Shown: positions 1 to 8,174 of the stretch, piece after piece
How positions within the stretch are numbered: position 1 is the first letter of the stretch
Layout of the letters: each line of letters starts with the position of its first letter
Assembly (NCBI GenBank): GCA_022560615.1
Contig: JADFSR010000014.1
Span: 1-64,000 of the forward strand
From: Gemmatimonadota bacterium
GTDB taxonomy: Bacteria; Gemmatimonadota; Gemmatimonadetes; Longimicrobiales; Gaopeijiaceae
Direction: 5' to 3'
DNA length: 64,000 nt
Made by a program: the position numbers and the translations under genes
Notes under the pieces: generated by a model
What the model was told of the DNA's origin: nothing
What the model saw: the letters and a program-made list of their open reading frames with translations, nothing else
Database searches by the model: none

Positions 1-1058
1 AGGCGCACTCCCAGATGAACGTCCAGGAGCAGGCTGGGGGCGAGACAGACATAAACGAGGTTGCGCCGACTGTCCACGGTGTCGACCAGCTTCGCCAGTC
101 GGGCGAGCTGCCGGTGCGCGGAGTCGCCCTGCGTCCGGATTCTTTCGGCCTGCGTGTGAAGCGCGGGAGCGGTCATCGGCCAGGTCGCGAGCTGCCGGAG
201 CTGGGGGACGTAGGCGGCGAGAGCTGGGCCCATCGCCTCGACGTCCTTGAAGTCCGACGCCAGTCTCGCTGAGACCTTTCGCAACAACCAGAGTTGGCCG
301 AGTCCCGGGAGGATCCACAGCGGCGGCGCGCCCAGGAACACGTGCCAAACGATGGCGACGATCAGCGCGACCGGGAGTGTGAGGGCCGCAGCGCGGAGCC
401 ACGACGTTTCGAGTGTCCACGCCTCTGCCTTCGCCCATCCGAGGAATCGGTCCAACGCCAGTGGGTCTGCGGCCGGTGCGTGGCGCCCGTGCGCGGAGAG
501 TGTGAGACGGTCCTCGAGCATGTCCCTGAGCTCGCGAGCGGCCTCCGCCCGAGCCATGGCGACGGACGGAGATGCTGGCCCGAGCAGCCAAAGCAAGAGC
601 GTCCGTCTTCCCGGCTCGGTCGTAAGCGGTCCGAAGAGGCGACGCAGAGACGCGTGCCCCTGGACGGCCAAGTCATGTGCGTAGGGGTGTTCCGGATCGA
701 CCGGGTACGCGCGTGACTCTCTCTCTGGCAGCATCTCGTCGAGGTCGTCCCACGCGCGATCGATTCTGGCGATGCCTTCGGCGCACAGATCCCTGAGAGT
801 CCCATGCCAGCGCTCCTGTCGACGCACTCGGCGATGGATCACGACTTCGGCCACGAAGGCTGCCAGCAGAAGCAGACCGAGTCCGAGCGCGACGCTCGCG
901 GGCGCACCGTCCAGGATGTCCCACAGGATCAGAGCCGTGGCGATGGCGACGAAGGTGGCCGCGCGAACGGTACCCAGCCGCAGCGAACGCGCCCGCGCGT
1001 CCTCATGCGCACTTGCGTGCAGTGCCCCGAGCTCGACGTACCGTGCCCGCGGGGTCAT
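1..1058 (-). CDS. MutS-related membrane protein, N-terminal part (cut by window edge)
   Basis: The frame is open from an ATG at 1058 to the window edge, about 352 codons, so the C-terminal part lies outside. The purine-rich leader AGGGGG sits just upstream of this ATG. The N-terminus has a polar stretch followed by two hydrophobic segments, then a helical region containing HPYAHDLAVQGHASLRRLF and a following TEPGRRTLLLWLLGPAS stretch. This order matches the MutS-like family in which membrane segments precede a MutS lever/clamp region. A second hydrophobic pair follows around residues 215-245. The ATPase domain (Walker A/B) expected in this family is not visible because the gene runs off the window. 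The family is related to mismatch-repair MutS but lacks the mismatch-binding domain, and its cellular role is not established. The family call is fairly sure; function is unknown. Confidence 0.75.
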   Translation of the reverse strand, partial: MTPRARYVELGALHASAHEDARARSLRLGTVRAATFVAIATALILWDILDGAPASVALGLGLLLLAAFVAEVVIHRRVRRQERWHGTLRDLCAEGIARIDRAWDDLDEMLPERESRAYPVDPEHPYAHDLAVQGHASLRRLFGPLTTEPGRRTLLLWLLGPASPSVAMARAEAARELRDMLEDRLTLSAHGRHAPAADPLALDRFLGWAKAEAWTLETSWLRAAALTLPVALIVAIVWHVFLGAPPLWILPGLGQLWLLRKVSARLASDFKDVEAMGPALAAYVPQLRQLATWPMTAPALHTQAERIRTQGDSAHRQLARLAKLVDTVDSRRNLVYVCLAPSLLLDVHLGVR

Positions 1059-1084
1059 CTCATCCCCCTGGAACGCTGCTGAAG

Positions 1085-2653
1085 TCAGGTGATCGGGTGT
1101 TGGCTCGCGAGCGCGAAGAGAAGATCGATGTAGGCACGCTCGATCTCACGCAGCCCCGAGATCCTCGAACCCTCTTTGGGCGTGATCACCATGTACTCGT
1201 TCGGTGCGTGCGCCCCCGAGCCGTGCCCAAATCCGGCGAATACGAGCGGTAATCCGAGCCGTTCGGTGAATTGGTAGAAGGGCGCGCTCCCCGCCAGACG
1301 CGGGGAAATCTCAGGAGTCTGGCCGTACTTGTTGAAGACCCCGATGGCTGCCTGCACGAGGGGTGTGTCGACGCTCGTCTGCGCTGCCGGGTATCCGGCG
1401 AGCTTCCGTATCGTGATGTCCGAAAAGCCCTCGGAGTCGAGGTGCCGGCGGATCATCGCAAGCGCCGAATCCGGGTCGAGTCCGTACGGGAGACGCGAGT
1501 CGACTTTGGCGGTCGCTCGGTGCGGCAGGATCGTCTTCACGCCCTCGTCGATGTAGCCACTCCATATGCCGTCGATGTTCAGCGTCGGGTGGTACAGATA
1601 CCGCATGATCGCGTCGCGCCCGGTCACTCCATCGATCCACTTCCTGACACCCAGGCTCGCTTGCTGCTCCTCGTCGTTCCATGTGTCTGCCATCGCATTG
1701 ATGAGACGCTGTTCCTCATCGGTCGGTGGGCGGATCGGATCGTAGTAGCCCGGAACGAGGATCGTGTTGCCGTCCTTGGATACCAGCGAGGAGAGCGCCT
1801 GGACGAGGCGTAGAGTCGGGGAGTCCACGATCGCTTTGTAGGAGCCGTGGATCTCCGCCTGCGTCGGGCCTCCCCAGTCACCGCCCGTGTACTCGATCTC
1901 GATATACAGGATGCCCTTGACCCCGAGGCTCAAGCTCACGTTGCCAGCCGGGCCCTGCGAGTTGAACGGGAAGAACGCACCGTCGGCGGTCTTGAGCCGA
2001 TCCTCGAACTGGTCGACGAGCTGACCGTAGTGCGGTGACCCCAGTTCTTCCTCGCCCTCGGCCAGAACCATCAGGTTCACCGGAAGCGTCCCCTCGACCG
2101 CGATGATCGATTCGATCGCGTTGAGGAAGGCGCGCTGCGGCCCCTTCTGATTCGTGGCGCCGCGCGCCATGAGGATCTCACCGAGCTCCGATTCGATGAC
2201 GTTGGCTTCGAACGGGTGAGACTCCCAGTCCTCCGGGTTCACCGGCTGCACGTCGTACATCATGTAGACCATGAGCGTGCGTTCGGCGCCGGCGTCGTAG
2301 TAGCCCCAAACGCCGGGGTGGCCGTCCGTGGGCACCACCGCGGTCTCCGCGAAGCCGAGATCCTCCAGGTCGCCGCGCAGCATTTCCGCCATCTCCTGGA
2401 TGCCGTCGTTCTGCGCGCTGACCGAGGGCTGGCGGAGCCACCGCTGCAGGTTGGCCAGATGCTGTTCGAAGTGCTCGTCGACATACGCGTAGATGGCGTC
2501 GTGACTGCCGGCGTAGGCAGTCGTCTGGGTGGCGTCGAGCTTCTCCTCGGTCGTGAAGCGGAAACGCTCGTCGTTGAGCTGCCCCGCCGCCGATCCGCCC
2601 ATGAGCAGCGTGGCGAGGGCGGCCAGTCCGAGAGGGGTCGAAGGCTTCTTCAT
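1085..2653 (-). CDS. Secreted M20-family peptidase homologue with altered metal-ligand positions
   Basis: 522 aa with an N-terminal signal peptide (basic MKK start, hydrophobic core, GSAAGQ cleavage region). The fold landmarks of M20/M25/M40 metallopeptidases are present in order: YDVQPV (about residue 135), KGPQRA, EGEEELGS (about 205) and the late HAPNE (about 490). M20 enzymes cleave dipeptides or N-acyl amino acids using two zinc ions. Here the canonical GHYDVQP is MMYDVQP, so the first His ligand is Met, and the usual RGxxDDKG is RGATNQKG, so the bridging Asp is Asn. The catalytic Glu pair and the last His remain. Likely periplasmic or extracellular. It may be a specialised subfamily with different metal use or an inactive binder. 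Confidence 0.85.
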   Translation of the reverse strand: MKKPSTPLGLAALATLLMGGSAAGQLNDERFRFTTEEKLDATQTTAYAGSHDAIYAYVDEHFEQHLANLQRWLRQPSVSAQNDGIQEMAEMLRGDLEDLGFAETAVVPTDGHPGVWGYYDAGAERTLMVYMMYDVQPVNPEDWESHPFEANVIESELGEILMARGATNQKGPQRAFLNAIESIIAVEGTLPVNLMVLAEGEEELGSPHYGQLVDQFEDRLKTADGAFFPFNSQGPAGNVSLSLGVKGILYIEIEYTGGDWGGPTQAEIHGSYKAIVDSPTLRLVQALSSLVSKDGNTILVPGYYDPIRPPTDEEQRLINAMADTWNDEEQQASLGVRKWIDGVTGRDAIMRYLYHPTLNIDGIWSGYIDEGVKTILPHRATAKVDSRLPYGLDPDSALAMIRRHLDSEGFSDITIRKLAGYPAAQTSVDTPLVQAAIGVFNKYGQTPEISPRLAGSAPFYQFTERLGLPLVFAGFGHGSGAHAPNEYMVITPKEGSRISGLREIERAYIDLLFALASQHPIT

Positions 2654-2818
2654 TTGGATCTGATCTCGTTGTGGAAAAACGAAGCGGCCCCACTAGGCCG
2701 AGCGGGCCGAGGGATGCCCGTCCAGTCTAGGAAGCACCCGCCGTCGGGGACAGGCGGGGGCGGCACCTCGTAGATACGAGCGAGTCGCCCCACATCCACA
2801 TGTAAGACCAGCCCCCAA

Positions 2819-2977
2819 CTACCACGCGTGCGTAAAGCGTGAGATGCGCCCTTCACGGCACCGCGCATCGAATTCCTCGGCGAGATCTCCCAGCACCGCT
2901 TCCCGGTATTCGGCGGGCAGCAGGAGCGTAAGTAGCCGAGACGCGAGTCGAGGCGGGCGGCGTGGGCGCTCGCTCAT
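2819..2977 (-). pseudogene. Truncated ADOP-type permease prefix
   Basis: A 52-codon frame starts at ATG 2977, overlapping the TGA of the PadR remnant (TGATG). It reads LLPAEYREAVLGDLAEEF followed by an Arg-rich stretch and then stops (TAG) after HAW. This is the characteristic prefix of the 'acidobacterial duplicated orphan permease' (ADOP) ABC-transporter family, which normally continues into about 800 residues of MacB-like permease and is typically paired with a PadR regulator. No permease follows. A degraded PadR-ADOP pair is the best explanation. Confidence 0.6.
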
Positions 2978-3200
2978 CACGCCGAGCTCGGGTCAAGCGC
3001 GGTTCCCACCCCCTGCCACATCCGCTCCAGGGTCGCCTTGGCTTCGCGGAGGGCTTCCGTTCCCGCGGGCTCGAGCTGGTAATACTTCTTGGACTTGCCG
3101 CCTCGTACCGGTGTCGGACTCGACATCCACGACCGCACGAAGCCACGGCGCTCCATTCTCGACAGAGCGACGTAGATGGTGGCCAGGCCGATCCGTTCAA
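2977..3200 (-). pseudogene. 5'-truncated PadR-family regulator
   Basis: From about 3190 downwards the frame reads LATIYVALSRMERRGFVRS, then TPVRGGKSKKYYQLEPAG and EALREAKATLERMW. This is the second half of the PadR winged helix (recognition helix, wing, and the YYxLTPAG strand). The first HTH helix that should precede it is missing: the in-frame sequence upstream is Arg-rich and non-homologous. PadR proteins repress neighbouring transporter genes, and the overlapping ADOP prefix downstream fits that pairing. Probably non-functional. Confidence 0.6.
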
Positions 3201-3703
3201 TCCCGGGCGCAGAGAGCACAGGGACCCCCGCACTGGCGGACCGGGGTCCAGTCGGAGAGGTCAGTCGGCGCGAAGTGCGACGGTCGGGTCGACGAAAGAC
3301 GAACCGGGCCGCTACGGACTGCTCGAACGCCACATCACCGATGACATTTCGGCGGTCCTTCCGGACAACCTGCACCCGGCACGACGAGGTCGACATGGTC
3401 GGCCGGGGCCCGGCTGGGCGTCGACAAGCCGTCGCGCACGCACTGCGTCCGTGGACAGTACGCTACACCTCCCCGAACGCCCTTCGCGACAGGCTTTGTC
3501 GCTCCCCGCGGCCTCCTATCTCCTTCGGTGAACTCGACAAACCCCTGTCAGACGGCCACTTTCAAGTCTGAAATGGGGGCTGCGTCGGAGTGCTCGGCAT
3601 TATCTCCCACTCGGCACTACCGAGACTGCTGGTGACGGCACGAGCCTTGCACCAGTACCCGCGTAGCTGCGAACGAACCACTTAGCGTAAGGATGACATC
3701 AGA
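3201..3703. other. Intergenic region, no gene recognised
   Basis: Open frames on both strands are rich in Arg, Ser and Pro and have no recognisable motif. The region probably holds the degraded 5' end of the padR remnant and the promoter of the downstream PEP-CTERM gene. AAGGA at about 3689-3693 is a plausible ribosome-binding site for ATG 3704. Confidence 0.5.
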
Positions 3704-4342
3704 ATGAAGCGGCTGTGCGGGATGATTGGAATCACAGGCACTTTGACCTTGTTCCTCAGCGCACCGGCGTCGGCCCAGGAGACCGTTGTGGACTTCGAGT
3801 CCCGGGGGGCAGGCTGTAGTGCGGCGATCCCCAACGGATATGCTGGCTTCAATTGGACTGGGTGGGGCACCTGTGACACGACACTTGGCACCCCGGGGAC
3901 GGTTGCCGCCATTATATCGGGGGAAATCGGGGCCTTTAATTTCAATGGCGGAAACACAGTCATCTCGGGGTCGCCCTTCAACTTCATTCGTGCGTATCTC
4001 AATTCCGGGTGGCTGACCGATCTCAACATCACGATCGTAGGGAAGCTGGGCGGGAATTCCGTCTTCGAGAAAACACTCCTTGGACTCAACGCAGCAACCT
4101 CGGGCGCGTGGTATGAATTCGGATACAAGATCGATGAACTTGCATTCTCCGCCGAGGCGGGGGGCTCAACATTCGAATCAGCATTCCCCAGCCTCTATGG
4201 GGGGTATGTCGGAACAGAGTTCGTGATGGACGACTTCACCTTCACCCACACCCCGGAACCATCGACTGTCGTGCTGTTGGCCACGGGTCTGCTCGGGCTG
4301 GGATTGTACCACCGGCGGAGGAAGCGAGACCTCGAAGGGTAG
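3704..4342 (+). CDS. PEP-CTERM sorting-domain protein
   Basis: 212 aa. It has an N-terminal signal peptide ending near ASAQE and a C-terminal PEP-CTERM tail: the PEPSTVVLLATGLLGLG segment is a Pro-Glu-Pro motif followed by a hydrophobic helix and the basic cluster HRRRKR. Such tails are recognised by exosortases, which anchor or release exported proteins, often with exopolysaccharide. The middle is Gly/Asn/Thr-rich with no enzymatic motif, as is usual for these secreted structural proteins. The gene is visibly richer in A/T than its neighbours. No exosortase or other EPS gene is in the window. It is monocistronic, followed by a strong terminator. Confidence 0.85.
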   Translation: MKRLCGMIGITGTLTLFLSAPASAQETVVDFESRGAGCSAAIPNGYAGFNWTGWGTCDTTLGTPGTVAAIISGEIGAFNFNGGNTVISGSPFNFIRAYLNSGWLTDLNITIVGKLGGNSVFEKTLLGLNAATSGAWYEFGYKIDELAFSAEAGGSTFESAFPSLYGGYVGTEFVMDDFTFTHTPEPSTVVLLATGLLGLGLYHRRRKRDLEG

Positions 4343-4370
4343 AGGCTACCGCCGTTATTCAGGTAGGGAA

Positions 4371-4400
4371 GCGGCGCCGGTGTTCGGCGCCGCTTTCTTA
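4371..4400 (+). terminator. Rho-independent terminator of the PEP-CTERM gene
   Basis: A perfect 8-bp stem, GCGGCGCC (4371-4378) with GGCGCCGC (4386-4393), separated by a 7-nt loop and followed by TTTCTTA. It lies 28 bp after the PEP-CTERM stop codon. Confidence 0.85.
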
Positions 4401-4568
4401 GTTGGTGACAGCTCCGGACCAGCTTGACCTCGTCTCCCCAACGGTTTCCATTCACGTTCCGACCGAGTCGGACGAGACGCGTAGACTCGATTCAGCGTGT
4501 CGGCCGTGGCACCTTGGACTGAACCGTGTCCGGCGTGGTATCCCCCGATCGTGGGAAGCGAGCACGAG

Positions 4569-5042
4569 ATGAATGAGGAACTCCGAGACCGATTCAGGTC
4601 CGTCGCACGGGCGGTGTATCTCGTAGCGATCCTGCTCGTCGTGGGGCCCTTGCTCGACCTCGTGGCTTCGGTTTGGCCGCTGAGCCCGACCTCGGTGGCG
4701 TGGCGCTTCGCGGCGACGGGGCTGCTTTCCAAGGCCCTACTGGTACCGTTACTCGGATCCTTGGCCGCGGTGGTTGCCGCGCTCGTGCTCGAGCATCGCC
4801 GGTTCTTGCGGCTGCTCAGCTACGCGAATGCCGGAATCGCGATCCTATTGATCGGTGCCACCATCGAGTTCGTGCTCGATACCGTCCAACTTCGGAGCGG
4901 AATCGCTCCCGAGGTCACGAGTGAGTATGACGTGGCGGCTGTGAGGGCCGTGGTGAATCTCGTGTTGGTAGGAGCGGCGTTGGGCGGGCTTGGCATCAGC
5001 GGGTTCAGAGCGTCCAGGAGGACAGATAGGAAAAGGAAATGA
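4569..5042 (+). CDS. Small four-helix membrane protein, unknown function
   Basis: 157 aa from ATG 4569, preceded by GGGAAGCGAG. An earlier in-frame ATG at 4497 would add 24 non-membrane residues and seems less likely. Four hydrophobic helices are visible (about residues 15-40, 52-75, 82-102 and 128-148), with a basic RASRRTDRKRK tail that should be cytoplasmic. No catalytic or transport motif is seen. It stands alone between the PEP-CTERM terminator and the esterase. Confidence 0.6.
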   Translation: MNEELRDRFRSVARAVYLVAILLVVGPLLDLVASVWPLSPTSVAWRFAATGLLSKALLVPLLGSLAAVVAALVLEHRRFLRLLSYANAGIAILLIGATIEFVLDTVQLRSGIAPEVTSEYDVAAVRAVVNLVLVGAALGGLGISGFRASRRTDRKRK

Positions 5043-5175
5043 GGACGGATGGGAAATCCATTGCAGGGCTGGCGCGAGGCCATGGGGACTCCGGGCGTAA
5101 AGCGGGTAAGCAAGCGTGTTCCCGGTAACAGAATCGCGAAATATGTCAGAGGGCTTTCACGCAGAGGGTAGGATC

Positions 5176-6162
5176 GTGACCAACGCCAACGTGGTTCGCT
5201 CGTCGATCCTGGTGACTCTGCTTCTTTCGGTTGCCACGGGTGTCCTGGCGCAAGAAAAAGTGCACACCGTGGAGTTCTACAGTCCGGCTGTGGAACGGAC
5301 GATGAAGTACAACATCGTTCTGCCCGCGGGCTATGAGACCTCAGACGAGAGCTACCCGGTCCTCTATCTCCTTCACGGCCTGACGAGCAACTACACGGCC
5401 TGGGGCAGGATGGGGTCGGCGTTCTACGCCGGGGTCGCCGGGGACCTGATCGTCGTCATGCCCGACGGAGGGAACTCCTGGTACGTCAATTGGGCGGAGA
5501 ACGCCGAAGGTCAGCGGAATGACTGGGAGGACCACATTGTTCGGGACGTGATCGGTCACGTCGACGAGAACTACCGGACCATACAGCGGCGAGAGGGCCG
5601 GGCGATCAACGGGCTCTCCATGGGGGGCTACGGCGGCATCACGCTCGGCCTACGCCATCCTGAGCTCTTCGTGTCGATTGGCAGCACCAGCGGCGCGCTC
5701 TCGTATGCCCGCAGCGCGGCTGCCCGGGCAAGGGGTGAGGTTCCACCCCGAGCGGCTCCTGAACGTACGGCGGAGGAGCAAGCAGCCCGGGACGCTCGTC
5801 AGGCCCGAAGCAACCCGAGCATCGGCATCGAAGGATTCAGCAGTCAAGCGGAGCGCTCGCCAGCCGGGCGGGCGTTCGTCACCGCTGAGGGTGCGGACGC
5901 CTACGACCCCTTCAAGCTGGTCCTTCAGGTCCCTCATGAAGATCTCCCCCACATCTATCTGGACTCGGGGACCGAGGACAACCTTATTCGCGTTGCCAGG
6001 GAGTTCGCACAGGTGCTGTTCGAGCACGACGTACCGTTCGACTTCATGCAGATGCCCGGCAGGCACAACGGGGACTACTGGATCCAGTCGCTCGGTCACA
6101 TCGTTTCGATCCAGTATGAGGTGATGCGCCGGGCGCTCGGGGAGAGGCCAGTCCGTAGATAG
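5176..6162 (+). CDS. Secreted alpha/beta-hydrolase esterase (esterase D/FrmB-like)
   Basis: About 328 aa from GTG 5176, which follows GAGGGTAGG and places a signal peptide (core ILVTLLLSVATGVLA, cleavage before QEK) at the true N-terminus. A longer start at 5116 adds 20 unlikely residues. Features of the putative esterase family: LLHGLTSNY oxyanion region, nucleophile elbow NGLSMGGYGG, acid YLDSGTEDN and terminal GRHNGDYW supplying the His. The nearest well-known relatives are S-formylglutathione hydrolase, tributyrin esterase and mycolyl-transferase-like enzymes. Residues about 180-235 form a low-complexity Arg/Ala/Glu-rich insertion between the nucleophile and the acid. The substrate cannot be deduced. 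Probably periplasmic. Confidence 0.85.
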   Translation: MTNANVVRSSILVTLLLSVATGVLAQEKVHTVEFYSPAVERTMKYNIVLPAGYETSDESYPVLYLLHGLTSNYTAWGRMGSAFYAGVAGDLIVVMPDGGNSWYVNWAENAEGQRNDWEDHIVRDVIGHVDENYRTIQRREGRAINGLSMGGYGGITLGLRHPELFVSIGSTSGALSYARSAAARARGEVPPRAAPERTAEEQAARDARQARSNPSIGIEGFSSQAERSPAGRAFVTAEGADAYDPFKLVLQVPHEDLPHIYLDSGTEDNLIRVAREFAQVLFEHDVPFDFMQMPGRHNGDYWIQSLGHIVSIQYEVMRRALGERPVRR

Positions 6163-6670
6163 CGAGACTGTCTTCATTGGGATCTGATACCGCTGTCTGA
6201 GAGTGAAGCGAGCAAGTAGAACGCGTCATCGTGCGTCATCAGAGGTACCCAACGGATCGGCCCACCGGCGTGCGGGAAGTTGTACCTGGACGGTCTACCC
6301 GTGCCAACCGAACACATTGACGCGCTCGACATGCAATCGGATCGCTGTGGTCATGACATTCCTGAATCCCCGGCAGTCCACCTGTTCACGCGCACCTTCG
6401 AGTGGTCGGAACGACCTTCGCGGTAATCGTGCACGCAATGGCCGCCGGCTTTTCCGCTGGGCGGGGCCCGCCAGGAGCCCAGGGCGTCCTCGGAACGCCA
6501 CGTGGTGAGGTCCCCTCGGCTCCGCAAGCCCCCCGCTTGGCATAGTTCATCGGTGGCGACTCCGGGTCGCGGGCGTGTCATCACCATCATGTGGCGAAGC
6601 CCGGAGCTATGCACCAACGCCCCGAACTGATCCCGAGAACTGGAACATTTCGCCGCCGGGGGAAGAACTG
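6163..6670. other. Intergenic region, no gene recognised
   Basis: About 500 bp with only short, compositionally biased frames on both strands. None shows a domain motif, a sensible start or coding-type third-position bias throughout. It presumably holds the promoter of the SEC-C gene; GGGGGAAGAA before ATG 6671 is its ribosome-binding site. Confidence 0.45.
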
Positions 6671-7408
6671 ATGCAGAAGATCAGGCCGCTGACGCGCAAG
6701 CGCAGGGCTGCCCTCGAGGACTTCATGGACCGTCCGGGGCACCCCGAGGGGACGCTGTCCTACCGGGAGATGCAGGGCTTCCTCTTCACCGTAGCCTGTG
6801 CGCCGGAGATGGTGGTGCCATCGGCGTGGTTGCCCAGGATCTTTGGAGAAAACGAGCCACCGTTCAACACGTCCAAGGAGGCCGAGGCCGTGATGGGCGG
6901 GCTCATGGCCCTCTTCAACGAGTTCGCCCCAAGAGACGGCGGGGACGACGCCCGTCTGCCGGAGGACTGCGCGTTCCGGGAGGATCCTTTGGCGAACCTG
7001 GAGCCGGATGCGCCCGTCGCCCAGTGGTGCCGGGGGTTCCGGCTCGGCCATCTATGGTTGGAAGAGAGTTGGGACGCGTCTCTCCCGGAGGAGCTCGAAG
7101 ACCACGTTACAAACACACTGGCAGTGCTGTCGTTCTTCGCTTCGGGCAAAGCGGCGGAGGCCTTCGCCAGCGAGTTGGCCGCCGCCGGGCGTACGTTGGA
7201 AAGCCTGGCGACTGACTTTCGCGAGTTGTTCCCCAGGGCGCTGGCCAGCTATTCCCACGTCGGCCAGTCACTTTTCAAGGCCTCGATGGAGGCCGGGGCC
7301 GAAGCACGGGGCCCCGCCGTCGCAACGCGCGGCCCCGGCCGCAACGATCCCTGCCCGTGCGGCAGCGGTCGGAAGTTCAAGAAGTGCTGCGGGCGGCAGG
7401 TGCATTGA
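6671..7408 (+). CDS. UPF0149/YecA-like protein with C-terminal SEC-C zinc motif
   Basis: 245 aa from ATG 6671, chosen because GGGGGAAGAA lies directly upstream; an in-frame ATG at 6575 lacks this. The body (about residues 20-190) resembles the YecA/YgfB all-helical domain, including [12 protein letters not shown] near the start. The last 20 residues form the SEC-C motif [13 protein letters not shown], a Cys-rich zinc-binding tail also found at the end of SecA. YecA-type proteins are thought to contact ribosomes or SecA-like partners. Stand-alone gene. Confidence 0.85.
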   Translation: MQKIRPLTRKRRAALEDFMDRPGHPEGTLSYREMQGFLFTVACAPEMVVPSAWLPRIFGENEPPFNTSKEAEAVMGGLMALFNEFAPRDGGDDARLPEDCAFREDPLANLEPDAPVAQWCRGFRLGHLWLEESWDASLPEELEDHVTNTLAVLSFFASGKAAEAFASELAAAGRTLESLATDFRELFPRALASYSHVGQSLFKASMEAGAEARGPAVATRGPGRNDPCPCGSGRKFKKCCGRQVH

Positions 7409-7549
7409 GGTCGTCGCCAACCCTTCTTTCGCGCCGACATCGAACCGCTGCTTTGTTCGGGCGTCGCGTGGGACTTCGATCTCGCGCTGGACGCCGTGCT
7501 CGAGCCCGTGGTCGCCGGCCGGCCCGGCGACGGATGGAAGGGTAGCTGA
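7409..7549 (+). pseudogene. Coding-like 46-codon fragment after the SEC-C gene
   Basis: Directly after the TGA of the preceding gene and in the same frame, 46 codons remain open to a TGA at 7547. They read ADIEPLLCSGVAWDFDLALD followed by AVLEPVVAGRPGDGWKGS. The strong third-position G/C bias looks like real coding sequence. The FDLALDAVLEPV segment resembles the last helix of some TetR-family C-terminal domains, but the match is weak. It could be a remnant of a lost gene. No start codon or ribosome-binding site is seen. Confidence 0.25.
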
Positions 7550-7679
7550 GCATCCGAGGGGCCTCCGCCGGTTCCCGCCGTTGCTGGCGCGTCTCCGAGT
7601 GCCCGGCCATTATCTCCAGGCCGTGTAGGCTTTGTTGCCCGACGGTGGGTTGGCCGCTCCGAAACTGGGGACGTGATCC

Positions 7680-8174
7680 ATGGTGACCTTTACGCTGAAC
7701 GGACGGCCCCACGAGGTCGAAGTGCCGGATGATACTCCTCTCCTGTGGGCGCTGCGGGACACGCTCCACCTGACCGGAACCAAGTTCGGATGCGGGATCG
7801 GTCAGTGTGGTTCTTGCACGGTTCACGTAAACGGGTCGCCGGTCCGCTCGTGTCAGTTCCCGGTGAGCGGTGCCGCAGGCGCCGAACTGACCACCATAGA
7901 GGGCCTCTCGCCTGATGGGTCCCACCCGGTCCAGCTGGCCTGGGTGGAGGAGCAGGTGCCGCAGTGCGGGTACTGCCAATCGGGCCAGATCATGGCCGCA
8001 GCGGCTCTCCTTGCCGTGGATCCCGAGCCGTCGGACGAGGCCATCGACACCGCTATGTCCGGCAACGTCTGCCGCTGTGGTACCTACGTGGCGATCCGGC
8101 GCGCGATCCATCGGGCTGCCGAGATCCAATATCAGATGATGTCCACAGATGATGCCGGTGGAGGTGACCGATGA
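7680..8174 (+). CDS. iorA: 2Fe-2S subunit of IorAB-type molybdenum hydroxylase
   Basis: 164 aa. It carries both iron-sulfur sites of the xanthine oxidase family: a plant-ferredoxin cluster motif CGIGQCGSC with a later Cys (about residues 40-60) and the C-terminal [11 protein letters not shown] helical cluster (about 100-140). Electrons pass from the molybdenum centre of the partner subunit through these clusters to an acceptor. The next gene starts inside its stop codon (ATGA at 8171), so the two are translationally coupled. Isoquinoline 1-oxidoreductase is the named relative, but many aldehyde-oxidising enzymes share this two-subunit layout, so the substrate is open. Confidence 0.9.
   Translation: MVTFTLNGRPHEVEVPDDTPLLWALRDTLHLTGTKFGCGIGQCGSCTVHVNGSPVRSCQFPVSGAAGAELTTIEGLSPDGSHPVQLAWVEEQVPQCGYCQSGQIMAAAALLAVDPEPSDEAIDTAMSGNVCRCGTYVAIRRAIHRAAEIQYQMMSTDDAGGGDR

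Noticed and set aside
6203-6617. Several short frames on both strands before the SEC-C gene
   Set aside because: No motif, no ribosome-binding site and inconsistent third-position bias.
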